A stretch of 64,000 nt of DNA from Solimonas flava DSM 18980 (GCF_000426685.1 NZ_AUFV01000012.1:62001-126000), one strand, 5' to 3'; counted from the stretch's first letter, positions 54,378 through 63,608 are shown. The notes: generated by a model from the letters alone, not told the origin. Made by a program: numbers and translations.

Positions 54378-55583
54378 TCATTCTTCGGTCGGCCGCGGAT
54401 CGGCCTCGTTCAGCGGCTGCACCTTGTTGTCGATGGTCACCGCCGTGCCGGTCTTGAGCTTGAGCTGGCCGCTGGTGACGACTTCGTCGCCCGCCTTCAG
54501 ACCCTTCAGGATCGCGATCTGGTCGCCGCGCGTCGGACCGACGGTGACGAAGACCTGCTTGGCGACCGGCATGTCGCCGGTCGGCTGCGGCATGCCGTTG
54601 GCCGCGGCCGCCGCGTCGCCTTCCTCGCTGCCCATCTTCCTGGCGCGCTCGGCCTGCTCGGCCTTCAGCTGATCGGCCGTGGTGATGACGAACACCGTCT
54701 CGCCGTACGGGTTGAAGGTGATCGCCGTCTGCGGCAGCGTCAGGTAGTTCTGCGGCTCGCCGATGTTGATCGTGACGTTCGCGTACATGCCCGGCAGCAG
54801 CTGGCGCTTGGGGTTCTTCAGCGTGGCGCGCACCTGCACGTTGCGCGTGTCGGTATCGACCTTCGGGTCGATCGCCGAAATCTCGCCCTTGAACTCCAGA
54901 TCCGGATAGGTATCGCTGCGCGCGCTGACCACCTGGCCGACCGCAATCTGGGCGAGCGCCTGCTGCGGCAGCGTGAAATCGACGTAGATCGGGTCGAGCT
55001 GCTGCAGCGTGACGATCTTGGCGCCGGGCGCGACGTACTGGCCCGGATCGACGGCGCGAATGCCGAGCTGGCCGGCGAACGGCGCGCGGATCGACTTCTT
55101 GTCGACCAGCGCCTGCTGTTCGGCGAGCTGCGCCTTCGCGGTCTTCAGGTTGGCGGCGCTGGTGTCGTAGCTGGCCTGACTGATCGCCTGCGCGTCGAGC
55201 TGCTGACGGTCGCGCTCGGCGATCGTCTGCGCGAGCTCGGCGCTGGCCTTGAGCGACGCCAGCTTGGCGATGTCGTCGGCAGCGCGCAACTGCACGAGCA
55301 GCGTGCCGGCCTTGACCTCCTGGCCCGACTGGAAGTGGATGTCCTCGACGATGCCGGCCACTTCGTTCGACAGATCGGCGCCGCGCACCGCGCGCAGGCT
55401 GCCGATCGCGGTCAGCGTCTGCCGCCATGGCTGCTCGCCGGCCTTGATGGTCGAGATCGTCTGTTTCTGGATGCCCATGGCCTTGAAGCCCTGGACCGTC
55501 ATGTACATCTTGGCGCCCCAGACGCCGGCCACGACGACGACCAGCGCGACGACGACGAGGAGGAGTGTTCCCCAGCGTTTCAT
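54378..55583 (-). CDS. RND periplasmic adaptor (membrane fusion protein)
   Basis: 401 residues. One N-terminal helix (about 5-25), lipoyl halves (GSLRAVRGADLSNEVAGIV and APFAGQLGIRAVDPGQYV) around a short coiled-coil hairpin (about 100-160), then beta-barrel and membrane-proximal domains ending GDEVVTSGQLKLKTG. It bridges the RND pump and the outer-membrane channel. The start is the ATG at 55583 after GGGGAAA; a TTG four codons earlier is the alternative. Third gene of the operon. Confidence 0.93.
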   Translation of the reverse strand: MKRWGTLLLVVVALVVVVAGVWGAKMYMTVQGFKAMGIQKQTISTIKAGEQPWRQTLTAIGSLRAVRGADLSNEVAGIVEDIHFQSGQEVKAGTLLVQLRAADDIAKLASLKASAELAQTIAERDRQQLDAQAISQASYDTSAANLKTAKAQLAEQQALVDKKSIRAPFAGQLGIRAVDPGQYVAPGAKIVTLQQLDPIYVDFTLPQQALAQIAVGQVVSARSDTYPDLEFKGEISAIDPKVDTDTRNVQVRATLKNPKRQLLPGMYANVTINIGEPQNYLTLPQTAITFNPYGETVFVITTADQLKAEQAERARKMGSEEGDAAAAANGMPQPTGDMPVAKQVFVTVGPTRGDQIAILKGLKAGDEVVTSGQLKLKTGTAVTIDNKVQPLNEADPRPTEE

Positions 55584-55656
55584 GTGTTTCCCCAAACCGA
55601 TGCGTTTTTGACTGCGTTATTGCTGCGAACCGGGCGCCGCCCGACGACGGCCGACG

Positions 55657-57138
55657 CTATTGCGCCGAGGCCGTCGCCGGCGGCGCGGTGCGGTTCCACC
55701 ACCCGCCACCGAGCGCCTGGAACAGCGCCGCGGTGTCGCGGAAGCGCGCGGCCTGCGCGCTGATGAAATTGATCTTGGCCTGCTGGTGCTGCTGCTGCGC
55801 GACGAGCACGTTGACGTAGCCGACCGCGCCGGCGCGATACGAGCGCTGCACCAGATCGAGGTTCTTCTCGGCACTGCTCAGCGCCGCGTGCCGCGACTGC
55901 AGCGCCTGCGCGTCGTTGTCGAGCGCGTGCAGGCTGTCCGAGACATCGGCGAACGCCTGCAGCACGGTCTGCTGATAGCTCGCCAGCGCCTGATCGTAGG
56001 CGGCGACCGCCGCCCGCTTGCGCGCGCGCAGCTCGCCGCCGTGGAAGATCGGCGCGGTGAGCCCCGCGGCCACCGACCACACCTCGCTCGCCGACTTGAA
56101 CAGGTCGGCGTCGCGCGCCGCCTGCGAGCCGTAGCTGCCGCTGAGGGTCAGGCTCGGATACAGATTGGCCGTCGCCACGCCGACGTTCGCCGACGCGGTG
56201 TGCAACTGCGCCTCGGCGGCGCGGATGTCCGGCCGCTGCTGCGCGAGCTGCGACGGCAGCGACAGCGGAATCTGTTGCGGCAGCTTGAGCTGCGCCAGAT
56301 CGAGCACCGCCGCGTCCTGCTCGGACGGCAGGCGGCCGAGATAGACGGCGAGCTGGCTGCGCACCTGGGCGAGCTGCTGGCGCAGCGCCGGCAGCGTCGA
56401 GCGGATGTCCTCCAGCTGGGTGCGCGAGGACAGCACGTCGGTCAGCGCCACACCGCCGAGCTCGTACTGCTTCTCGGTGATGCGCAGCTGTTCCTCGAGC
56501 GCCTTGACGATGTCCTCGGTCGCCGTCACCTGCTCCTGCAGCGAGGCTTCCTGCACGGTCGCCGCGACCACGTTGGAGGCCAGCGTCAGATAGGTGCCTT
56601 CGAGCTGGTACTGCTGATAGTCGGCCTGCGCCGCCTGCGCCTCGACCGAGCGGCGCACGCCGCCGAACAGGTCCAGCGTGTACGAAACGTCGACCGACGC
56701 GCCGTAGACGTTGTAGATGTAGCTGGTGCCGCTGGTCGAGCTGATCGACTTCTGGCGCGCCACCGAGGCGCCGCCGTCAACGCGCGGATAGTAGCCGCCG
56801 ACCGCGGCGTTGAGATTCTCCTGCGCCTGCCGCAGCGCGGCCTGCGCCGCCGTCACCGTCGGGCTGTGCGCGAAAGCCTGCTCGACGCGCTGGCGCACCA
56901 GCTCGGAACCGAACAGTTCCCACCACTGCGCCGGGATCGCGGCGCCCGGCTGCAAGGCCTGCGCCTCGCCGCCCGGCACGCCGGTCGCCGCCGTCTGCGC
57001 CGGCAGCGCATCGGCCGTGTAGCGCTCGGCCTTGGGCGCGTCGGGCGTCTTGAAGTCGGGGCCGACGGCGCAGCCGGCGAGCACGGCGACGGTCGCAGCG
57101 GTCGCGAGCGCGAGACGGGTCTTAGCAAATGTACGCAT
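55657..57138 (-). CDS. Outer-membrane efflux lipoprotein (NodT/OprM family)
   Basis: 493 residues. A lipoprotein signal ends VLAGC (Cys23), then the family start VGPDFKTPDAP, QWWELFGSELVRQRVEQAF and two tandem OEP domains of long helices (about 60-265 and 280-480) with HTASANVGVATANLYPSL between them. It forms the trimeric channel of the efflux system. The start is the ATG at 57138 with AGAGGT upstream, overlapping the end of tetR by 17 bp. Confidence 0.93.
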   Translation of the reverse strand: MRTFAKTRLALATAATVAVLAGCAVGPDFKTPDAPKAERYTADALPAQTAATGVPGGEAQALQPGAAIPAQWWELFGSELVRQRVEQAFAHSPTVTAAQAALRQAQENLNAAVGGYYPRVDGGASVARQKSISSTSGTSYIYNVYGASVDVSYTLDLFGGVRRSVEAQAAQADYQQYQLEGTYLTLASNVVAATVQEASLQEQVTATEDIVKALEEQLRITEKQYELGGVALTDVLSSRTQLEDIRSTLPALRQQLAQVRSQLAVYLGRLPSEQDAAVLDLAQLKLPQQIPLSLPSQLAQQRPDIRAAEAQLHTASANVGVATANLYPSLTLSGSYGSQAARDADLFKSASEVWSVAAGLTAPIFHGGELRARKRAAVAAYDQALASYQQTVLQAFADVSDSLHALDNDAQALQSRHAALSSAEKNLDLVQRSYRAGAVGYVNVLVAQQQHQQAKINFISAQAARFRDTAALFQALGGGWWNRTAPPATASAQ

Positions 57139-57844
57139 GCAGCACCTCTTTGCAGATTCGTTCGGCCAGCGCGTCGAGCGCGGCGTGATCGGTGGAATCG
57201 GCGAGCGGCTTCCAGCCCAGGCCATTCAGCAGCTCGCTGATGTGACGCAGCATCAAGTGGTAGGGCTCGCTGATGCCGTGCTGCTCCAGCAGACCCTTGG
57301 TATGCACGATCGAGTGCATGCCGATCGCCAGCGCCCACGGCGCCAGGCAAAACTCGTCCGGACGCAAACCGCGCAGGTCGAGATCACCGTTGCCGACGGC
57401 CTCTTCGATCAGCTCCAGCGTCGCCTGCCGCAGCGGCGCATTGGCCTCGATGCAGGCCTGACGCCGCGCCGCCGGCGCCGCCGTCCAGACCACCTCGGTG
57501 AAGGCGAACTGGAGCAGACGGAAATGTTCCGGGCTGCGCCGTGCGTACAGCATGTCGGCGACGGCGAAGCCGAGCATCCGGTCGCGCGTGCTCGCCCTCC
57601 ACTGACTGACGCGCTGGAACATGTCCACCCTCTCCTGCGCTTCCTCGCTGGCCAGCGCCACGAGCAGGTCTTCCTTGGACACGAAATGCTGATACAGCGT
57701 GCCGACCGCGTAGTCGCACATCTCGGCGACCCGGCTCATCTGCAGGTTCAGCAGGCCTTCCTGGCGGATCAGATCGCGCGCGGCACCGAGGAAGAGCTGT
57801 TCACGCCCCGCCACCTCCCGCCGTCGCCGCTCGCGAGTGCCCAT
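57122..57844 (-). CDS. TetR-family regulator of the efflux operon
   Basis: 240 residues. The N-terminal HTH (about 15-62) contains LNLQMSRVAEMCDYAVGTLYQHFVSKEDLLV, the TetR signature; the rest is the helical ligand-binding and dimer domain. It is first in the efflux operon and overlaps the OMF gene, so it is co-transcribed with its own target, which implies autorepression. The start is the ATG at 57844. The inducer is unknown. Confidence 0.93.
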   Translation of the reverse strand: MGTRERRRREVAGREQLFLGAARDLIRQEGLLNLQMSRVAEMCDYAVGTLYQHFVSKEDLLVALASEEAQERVDMFQRVSQWRASTRDRMLGFAVADMLYARRSPEHFRLLQFAFTEVVWTAAPAARRQACIEANAPLRQATLELIEEAVGNGDLDLRGLRPDEFCLAPWALAIGMHSIVHTKGLLEQHGISEPYHLMLRHISELLNGLGWKPLADSTDHAALDALAERICKEVLHAYIC

Positions 57845-57873
57845 GTTCCACGTCCCGAATGAGGCGCGGATTC

Positions 57874-57886
57874 TGAATTCGATTCA
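57874..57886. promoter_or_regulatory. Candidate TetR operator
   Basis: TGAAT-TCG-ATTCA is a perfect dyad 30-42 bp upstream of the tetR ATG; GAATT-N7-AATTC overlaps it (57876-57892), extending the symmetry. It is the only AT-rich palindromic patch in the 82-bp spacer, where an autoregulated promoter is expected. Confidence 0.5.
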
Positions 57887-57926
57887 AATTCTGAGCAACT
57901 GTCACATTCCTGACAAGCGCTCCCTC

Positions 57927-59243
57927 TCAGCCGACGCGACGCAGGCGGGCCGCGAAAAATCCGTCAGTATCATGAAGATGCGGCAGCAGCCGCAGATAGG
58001 GCGAATCGAGGTGCAGGGCCGGCACGGCAAGCGTGTCGGCGGCCGCTTCGAGCGAAAAATCCGGATTCTCGCGCAAGAAGGCCTCGACCACGGCCTCGTT
58101 CTCGGCGGCGAACACGCTGCAGGTTCCATAGACCAGGCGTCCGCCGGGCCGCACGAGGCGCGCCGCGGCAGCGAGGATTGCGCCCTGCTCGCGGGCCAGC
58201 GCCGGCAGGTCGAGCGGTCGCAGCCGCAGCTCCGGATTGCGCCGCCAGGTGCCGCTGCCCGAGCACGGCGCATCGACCAGCAGCGCATCGCAGCGCCCGG
58301 CCTGACGCGCACTCCAGTCGTCGTCCGGCAGCGTGCGGGTGCGCACGATCGTCAGGCCGGCCCGCGCCGCGCGCGGCGCCAGGCGCGACAGGCGCGCGGC
58401 CGATACATCGAGCGCCCACAGCTCGCCGCGATCGCCCATCGCCGCGCCGAGCGCCAGCGTCTTGCCGCCGGCGCCGGCGCAGAAATCGACCACGCGTTCG
58501 CCACCGCCCGCGCCGAGCAAGGCGCCGAGCAGCTGGCTGCCCTCGTCCTGCGGTTCGATCCAGCCTTCGCGCCAGGCGCGCGTGTTCTGCAGCGCGGCGC
58601 GGCGCGCCAGCCGCAGGCCGGTCGCCGCATACGGCGTCGGCTGCGCGACCATGCCGGCCTCCGCCAGCGCCGCCTGCGCCTGCGCGCGCGTCGCCTTCAG
58701 CGTGTTGACGCGCAGATCGACCGGCGCCTCGCGATTGAGCGCCAGCGCCAGTTGGCGCGCCGCGGCGGCGCCGTACTGCGCGCACCAGGCTTCCCATGCC
58801 GGCGCCGGCACGTTGCCGCGCTCGGCCTCGGTCAGGGTCTGCGCGTCGAACCCGTCGCGCCGCGCGATCGCGTCATCGAGCGCCGCACCGGCGACCGCGC
58901 GCAGCGCCTCGGCCGAGAGGTCCGGCAGCTCAAGCGCGTGCAGCGCCAGCAGCGTCGCCGCCGAGGCCTCGTCACCGGCCATGCGCTGCAGGCGCATCGC
59001 GTCGCGCAACACGCCGTAGACCAGCGCGCCGACCAGCGCGCGATCGCGGCCGCCCATCTCGCGATGTTCGCGAAACCAGGCCTGCAGGCTGGCGTCGGCG
59101 TTGCGCTGCTCGCGCCAGACCGCGTCGAGCACGGCGAGCGCCGCCCGCCATTGCGGCGCACGCAGGCGCCGGGGCTCGGTGGCGGCCGTCACGGGCAGCG
59201 CCCGCGCGGACAGAAAATGACCGTTCGTCGGATCATCGACCAC
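57927..59243 (-). CDS. rsmB: RsmB-like 16S rRNA (cytosine-5) methyltransferase
   Basis: 438 residues. An N-terminal NusB-like helical domain (about 25-150) precedes the SAM-dependent methyltransferase. AGAGGKTLALGAAMGDRG is the SAM motif; LVDAPCSGSGTWRRNPE (cysteine near 327) and GTCSVFAAEN (cysteine near 376) are the paired catalytic cysteines of m5C enzymes. RsmB methylates C967 of 16S rRNA, but similar NOL1/NOP2/Sun enzymes modify other sites, so the exact target is not certain. The start is GTG at 59243 with AGGT upstream. Confidence 0.88.
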   Translation of the reverse strand: MVDDPTNGHFLSARALPVTAATEPRRLRAPQWRAALAVLDAVWREQRNADASLQAWFREHREMGGRDRALVGALVYGVLRDAMRLQRMAGDEASAATLLALHALELPDLSAEALRAVAGAALDDAIARRDGFDAQTLTEAERGNVPAPAWEAWCAQYGAAAARQLALALNREAPVDLRVNTLKATRAQAQAALAEAGMVAQPTPYAATGLRLARRAALQNTRAWREGWIEPQDEGSQLLGALLGAGGGERVVDFCAGAGGKTLALGAAMGDRGELWALDVSAARLSRLAPRAARAGLTIVRTRTLPDDDWSARQAGRCDALLVDAPCSGSGTWRRNPELRLRPLDLPALAREQGAILAAAARLVRPGGRLVYGTCSVFAAENEAVVEAFLRENPDFSLEAAADTLAVPALHLDSPYLRLLPHLHDTDGFFAARLRRVG

Positions 59244-59353
59244 AACCTATTGTGTTGGATATGGGGCAGTGCCACGATCGGTCGTGGCTGGCCGACCGTA
59301 TGCCTGGGGGTTTACGGGGCCGCCATAGTTCCAAGCTTGAAAGGAGAAGTGCC

Positions 59354-59413
59354 ATGGCTGCCGCGAAGAAAGCGAAGAAAGCTGCTCCGAAGAAAGCTGC
59401 GAAGAAAAAGTAA
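59354..59413 (+). CDS. Very short lysine/alanine-rich histone-like peptide
   Basis: A 19-codon gene, MAAAKKAKKAAPKKAAKKK, too short for most gene finders. It has one of the best ribosome sites in the window (AAAGGAG, 7-8 nt before ATG), a leader with a hairpin (GCCACGA-TCGG-TCGTGGC, 59271-59288) and a possible terminator just after the stop. The KKAAPKKAAKKK composition resembles the C-terminal tails of histone H1-like and AlgP-type DNA-binding proteins. Nothing else in the 410 bp between rsmB and the response-regulator gene needs this AAG-rich sequence. A role in DNA or RNA binding is inference. Confidence 0.6.
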   Translation: MAAAKKAKKAAPKKAAKKK

Positions 59414-59433
59414 GTTTAAGGCCCGCAACTTGG

Positions 59434-59462
59434 GCGCGGCGCCTCCCGGCTCCGCGCTCATT
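59434..59462 (+). terminator. Possible terminator after the K/A-rich peptide gene
   Basis: GCGCGG (59434-59439) pairs with CCGCGC (59452-59457) around a 12-nt loop, followed by TCATTTTG. The stem is short but the T-rich tail is well placed, 20-50 bp after the stop codon. Confidence 0.45.
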
Positions 59463-59655
59463 TTGTCTGCAGCGAACGGCGACGCCTCCCGCGTCGCCGT
59501 TTGCGTTGGTGCGCTCGAAAACGCGGACCGCTCGCCGCTCGTCCCGCCGCCGCCCCCTTCCGCTCGATGCGACAGCCCTGCGCGCTGCACAGGGGACGGG
59601 CGCGATGCTAGATTCGCGGCCGAACCACCAAACGCTTTTCCGGGGGGAAAACGCG

Positions 59656-60351
59656 ATGCACAGGACCGCTCTGGTCGTCGACGATTCGAAATCGGCGCGC
59701 TTCGCGCTGCGCCGCTACCTCGAAGGCCATGCCTTCAAGGTCGACACCGCCGACAGTGCCCAGCAGGCCTATCTCGCGCTTCAGCAGCAGCGCCCGGATC
59801 TGATCTTCCTCGACCACATCATGCCGGGCATCGACGGCTTCGAGGCGCTGCGCCAGCTCAAGCAGGACCCGGAGACCGCGGCGATCCCGGTCATCATCTG
59901 CTCGTCGAACGAGGGCGAGGCCTTCGTCGCCGAAGCCCGCGAACAGGGCGCCGTCGACGTGCTGCCGAAGCCGCCGACGCCGGAACTGCTGCAGCGTGTG
60001 CTCGCCTCGGTCGAGCAGCAAGCCAGCGAACAGGCGATCGCGCAAAGTCTGGCCGCGGCCGGGCCGGCGGACGACGCCGGCGATGCGGAAGCGGCCGTGC
60101 CGGCGCCGCCGGCCGCCGACTACAGCGCCGAACTCGCCGAGCTGCGCGACCTGCTGCGCGCCACCGAAGCACGGCTGCCGCCGTCGGAGCAGCTCGCGCA
60201 GCTCGACGCCCGCATCGGCGAGCTCGAGCGCCGCATCGATCACGAACTGGTCGCGCTGCGCGGCCAGCTGACGCGCGACATCGAGGAGGTCACGCAGCGC
60301 GTGCTCGGCCAGGTGTCCGACGCCCTGCTGCGCGCGCTCGGTCGCAGCTGA
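59656..60351 (+). CDS. Single-domain response regulator with helical tail
   Basis: 231 residues. The receiver domain (1-120) has VVDDSKSARFALRRYL, phospho-acceptor Asp in IFLDHIMPGIDGFEAL, and the late DVLPKPPTPELL lysine. Then comes an Ala/Pro-rich linker and a long helix (about 155-225, ELAELRDLLRATEARLPPS, LDARIGELERRIDHEL) without any known output domain. It may act by protein contact, as CheY-like or pilus/twitching regulators do. The start is the ATG at 59656 after GGGGGAAAA; a 50-codon extension is shadow. No kinase gene is adjacent. Confidence 0.88.
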   Translation: MHRTALVVDDSKSARFALRRYLEGHAFKVDTADSAQQAYLALQQQRPDLIFLDHIMPGIDGFEALRQLKQDPETAAIPVIICSSNEGEAFVAEAREQGAVDVLPKPPTPELLQRVLASVEQQASEQAIAQSLAAAGPADDAGDAEAAVPAPPAADYSAELAELRDLLRATEARLPPSEQLAQLDARIGELERRIDHELVALRGQLTRDIEEVTQRVLGQVSDALLRALGRS

Positions 60352-60379
60352 GCGCACGCCGTCTCAGCGCGCGCCGGAC

Positions 60380-61147
60380 TCAGGACGCGCGCGTCAGCAC
60401 CAGATAGAACCCGAAGTTGTCGTTGCTGACGGCGAGCCGGAACAGGTCCGGCCCGAGGCCCAGCAGGCTGCCCGGATAGTAGGCGCCGAGACCGTCGAGG
60501 CGGCCGAGCGCGCACGACGGTTCGAGCCGGACCTCGTAGCCGTTGTGCGCCGGATCCGGAACGCTGACCGAGCCGGTATAGCCACAGCTCGCGCCGTCGT
60601 CGCCGCTGATGCTGCCGTCGGCGTTGACGATCAGCGTCAGCGTCAGATCCTGGCCGTCGACGCTGTAGCTTGCGCTGTAGGTTCCGGCCAGCGTCGCGAG
60701 CGCCGCCGGGCGGTCGTAATCGCGACTGACGGCGTCCAGAGCGTACGAGCGCGCCGCGTTGCCGTCGTCGAGCGTGCCGGTGATCGACGCATCGGCGAGC
60801 TGGCCCTGCAGCGTGCCGCGCGCATCGCGCCGGCCGCTGCTGTAGCGATAGAACGTCACCGTGAACCCGCCGTCCGCCGCCGGCAGCACCGGCGCCGTGC
60901 TGATCACGCGATAGACGTCGCCGTCCGTCTCGACGAAGCGCGCCTTGCCGTCCGGCGCGACGAGGCCGAACAGCGTCGGCGCGCCGCTGCCGCTGCCGCT
61001 GCCGACCTGTCCGAAGTAGATGCCCGCCGCCGTCGACCAGGCATCGCTGCCGCTGCCGACGCCGCCCGCCTGGCCGGGGCCGTCGTCGGAACTGCCGCAG
61101 GCGCCGAGCAGCAGAACGGCGCCCAGTAGTGGCCAGCGAAACGGCAT
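60380..61147 (-). CDS. Hypothetical lipoprotein
   Basis: 255 residues with a lipoprotein signal ending LLGAC (Cys17), a Gly/Ser-rich linker (GVGSGSDAW, GSGSGSGAPTL), and a beta-rich domain with repeats of the type GTLQGQLADASITGTLDDGN and GTYSASYSVDGQDLTLTLIV. Such patterns occur in periplasmic or surface beta-sandwich proteins, but no family was recognised. The start is the ATG at 61147 with GGAG upstream. It is convergent with the response-regulator gene, 28 bp between stops. Confidence 0.75.
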   Translation of the reverse strand: MPFRWPLLGAVLLLGACGSSDDGPGQAGGVGSGSDAWSTAAGIYFGQVGSGSGSGAPTLFGLVAPDGKARFVETDGDVYRVISTAPVLPAADGGFTVTFYRYSSGRRDARGTLQGQLADASITGTLDDGNAARSYALDAVSRDYDRPAALATLAGTYSASYSVDGQDLTLTLIVNADGSISGDDGASCGYTGSVSVPDPAHNGYEVRLEPSCALGRLDGLGAYYPGSLLGLGPDLFRLAVSNDNFGFYLVLTRAS

Positions 61148-61396
61148 CGCACACTCCGTCGGGGGAACCGCAGCATTCTCGGCAGCGACGGCACGGCCGC
61201 GCAAGAGGACGCCGCAGCCGGCGCGCAAGAAGCCCTGAAAGCGTTCATCCCTCGCCGCGGCTTGCGCGGCAGGCGACCACGCAAGCCGGCGGCTCACGGC
61301 GGCGCCGCACGACGGCGGCTCACGACGGCAGGTGTCGTATGCGGATCGCCGCGGCCGCGGCGCGGCCGCGTACTGCCGGGCTTATTCAAACCTTCC

Positions 61397-61765
61397 CTAC
61401 TGCGCGCGCAGCGCCGCCACCAGGACGGCCAGCCAGCCGGCGAGGAACAGCACGCCGCCGATCGGCGTGATGGCGCCGAGGCCGCGCACGCCGCTGAGCG
61501 CGAGGGCGTAGAGGCTGCCCGAGAACAGCAGCACGCCGAGCGCGAAGCAAGCGCCGGCGATCTGCAGCGCGATGCCCGGCTGCGCGCGCAGCCACAGGCC
61601 GACCAGCAGCAGCGCGGCGGCATGGTAGAACTGGTACTCGACGCCGGTGTGCCAGATCGCCAGCAGATCCGGCGACAGCCGCGCGCGCAGCGCATGCGCG
61701 CCGAACGCGCCGAAGGCAACGCCGAGCAGGCCGTAGACGGCGCCGAGGATCAGGAACGTTCTCAT
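61397..61765 (-). CDS. DUF423 (YgdD-like) membrane protein
   Basis: 122 residues, four hydrophobic helices, with the family signature AFGAFGAHALRARLSPDLLAIWHTGVEYQ at residues 18-46 and ITPIGGVLFLAGW near the end. Function unknown. The ATG at 61765 overlaps the stop of the upstream gene (ATGA), so the two are translationally coupled. A longer overlapping frame is shadow of that gene. Confidence 0.92.
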   Translation of the reverse strand: MRTFLILGAVYGLLGVAFGAFGAHALRARLSPDLLAIWHTGVEYQFYHAAALLLVGLWLRAQPGIALQIAGACFALGVLLFSGSLYALALSGVRGLGAITPIGGVLFLAGWLAVLVAALRAQ

Positions 61766-62940
61766 GTCGATTCCAGCACGCGGAAGCGGATGCCGCGGCG
61801 CTGCAGACGCTCGATCAGCGCGTTGCCCATCGCCTGCGCCGGCGTCACGCAACCGGCGGTACGCGGCAGCTTGTCGAAAGCCAGGCACAACGCCGATTCG
61901 GCAAGCATCTTGGCCGTCTCGCCGTAGCCCGGATCGCCGCCGGACACCTCGCAGCGCACGGTCTGGCCGCCGCCTTCGCCGACGAACAGGATCTTGAACC
62001 AGCCCTTGGCGCGCTGCGCCTCGCTCGGTCCCTCGCCCGGCCGGCGCAGCCGCAGCAGGCGCTCGCGGGTCGGCTTGAATTGCGCGCCCAGCATCAGCGC
62101 CGCGCTGCCGCCGAGCAGCTCGACGAGCGAACGCAGGTGCTTGACCTGCAGATAGTGGCCATAGCGGAAATCGGAGCCGTAGCGGTCGATGGCCGCGGCG
62201 CTGCGGCGGATGATCTGCGGATCGATGGTCGGCAGCGGCACCGCCCAGGCGCCGATCTCGCGCAGGTAGCGCAGGCCGTGATGCAGCGCGCCGACGCGGC
62301 GGTCGACAGGCCAGCCCTCGCGCTGGCGACGCTCGCGGCGCGTCTTGCCGTACTGGCGCAGCCGCGACATCGCCAGCACCGCCGAGTGCAGGGTGCCGCC
62401 GGAGAACTGTCCGCCGGCGCGCACGAAGCCCTGCACGCGCAGCGGCACCTCCTCGGGCAGCTGCTGCACGGTGAACCAGCACCCGAGATCGTGCGGCACG
62501 CTGTCGAAACCGCAGCAATGGACGATGCGGGCGCCGCTGTCGCGCGCCTCGTCGTGGTACTGCAGCCACATGCGGTCGACGAACTCCGGCTCGCCGGTCA
62601 GATCGACGTAATCGGTACCGGCGGCGGCGCAGGCCGCCACCAGCGGCTCACCGTGCACGATGTACGGGCCGACCGTGGTGATGACGACGCGCGCCGACTC
62701 GGCGACGGCCTTCAGCGACGGCGCGTCGTCGACATCGGCGCTCAGCAGATCGAGTCCGGCACAGGCCGGATTGAGATCGGCGAGGCGTGCGCGCACCAGC
62801 TTGAGCTTGTCGGGCGAGCGCCCGGCGAGCGCCCAGCGCAGCGACTCGCCGCCGTTGCGCGCCAGATACTCGGCGGTCAGCTGGCCGGTGAAGCCGGTCG
62901 CGCCGAACAGCACGATGTCGTACTTGCGGCTTTTCACCAC
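61762..62940 (-). CDS. Saccharopine dehydrogenase-like NAD(P)-binding protein
   Basis: 392 residues. Rossmann motif VLFGATGFTGQLTAEYLA at the N-terminus, then RVVITTVGPYIVHGEPLVAACAAAGTDYVDLTGEPEF, the hallmark of the saccharopine dehydrogenase-like group that includes mycobacterial trans-acting enoyl reductases. Substrate unknown; members act on lipids or polyketides, not necessarily saccharopine. The start is GTG at 62940 (or 62937), with GGGGAG just upstream. First gene of a two-gene unit with DUF423. Confidence 0.88.
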   Translation of the reverse strand: MVKSRKYDIVLFGATGFTGQLTAEYLARNGGESLRWALAGRSPDKLKLVRARLADLNPACAGLDLLSADVDDAPSLKAVAESARVVITTVGPYIVHGEPLVAACAAAGTDYVDLTGEPEFVDRMWLQYHDEARDSGARIVHCCGFDSVPHDLGCWFTVQQLPEEVPLRVQGFVRAGGQFSGGTLHSAVLAMSRLRQYGKTRRERRQREGWPVDRRVGALHHGLRYLREIGAWAVPLPTIDPQIIRRSAAAIDRYGSDFRYGHYLQVKHLRSLVELLGGSAALMLGAQFKPTRERLLRLRRPGEGPSEAQRAKGWFKILFVGEGGGQTVRCEVSGGDPGYGETAKMLAESALCLAFDKLPRTAGCVTPAQAMGNALIERLQRRGIRFRVLEST

Positions 62941-63017
62941 GCGATCTCCCCGAATCTTTGTGCGGCGATCATAGAGGCGCACGGCCGGCGACGGTCAAGT
63001 CGGCGATACGCCCGCGT

Positions 63018-63608
63018 TCAGCGCACATCGAAGCCGCGCCCGCCGAACTCGACATCGGTGACGCGACCGTTGTCGAGGTGCACGATGCGCATGAAGCGGG
63101 CAGCGCCGAAGTTGTAGACCCACTCCTCGCGATAGACCGTCTCCCAGGCCTCGTACGTGGCGCGCGGATCGTAGACGCGCGAATGGCGCTCGACCGGCGC
63201 CCGCACCACGTCGATGGTCTTGGTCACCGGCTCGCCGCACTGCGCGACCAGCCGGTACTTGCTCATGCCGCGCTGGATGCCGAGCTGCGCGCAATCCCGC
63301 GCGCCGTCGTCGGCGAAGCCGTAACCGTCGGCGTCGATGCGCTGCAGGCGGCCGTTGCGAAAGCGCAGCACCCGCAACAGCTGGCTCGAGCCGCGGTTGT
63401 AGGTCCATTCCTCGACGGCGCCGAGGTAGCCCGGCGCCGCGCCGGGCACACGCCAGACGTCGCGATAGTCCGGCTCGCCGCAGACGGCCAGTACCTCGGC
63501 GGCGGTCATGTCGACGTTCGCCAGCCGCGAGCCGCAACGCAGGGTGTCGACCGCGAACGCCGGCGCAGCCGACACCATCAGCACCGCCGCCAGCAGAAGA
63601 ATGCGCAT
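63018..63608 (-). CDS. DUF2845 exported protein
   Basis: 196 residues. A signal peptide (MRILLLAAVLMVSAAPAFA, then VDTLRCG) and two tandem copies of the DUF2845 unit: CGSRLANVDMTAAEVLAVCGEPD near 25-47 and CAQLGIQRGMSKYRLVAQCGEP near 107-128, each with the cysteine pair and CGEP. Periplasmic, function unknown. The start is the ATG at 63608 after AAGGA; an ATG seven codons upstream has no ribosome site. Confidence 0.9.
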   Translation of the reverse strand: MRILLLAAVLMVSAAPAFAVDTLRCGSRLANVDMTAAEVLAVCGEPDYRDVWRVPGAAPGYLGAVEEWTYNRGSSQLLRVLRFRNGRLQRIDADGYGFADDGARDCAQLGIQRGMSKYRLVAQCGEPVTKTIDVVRAPVERHSRVYDPRATYEAWETVYREEWVYNFGAARFMRIVHLDNGRVTDVEFGGRGFDVR

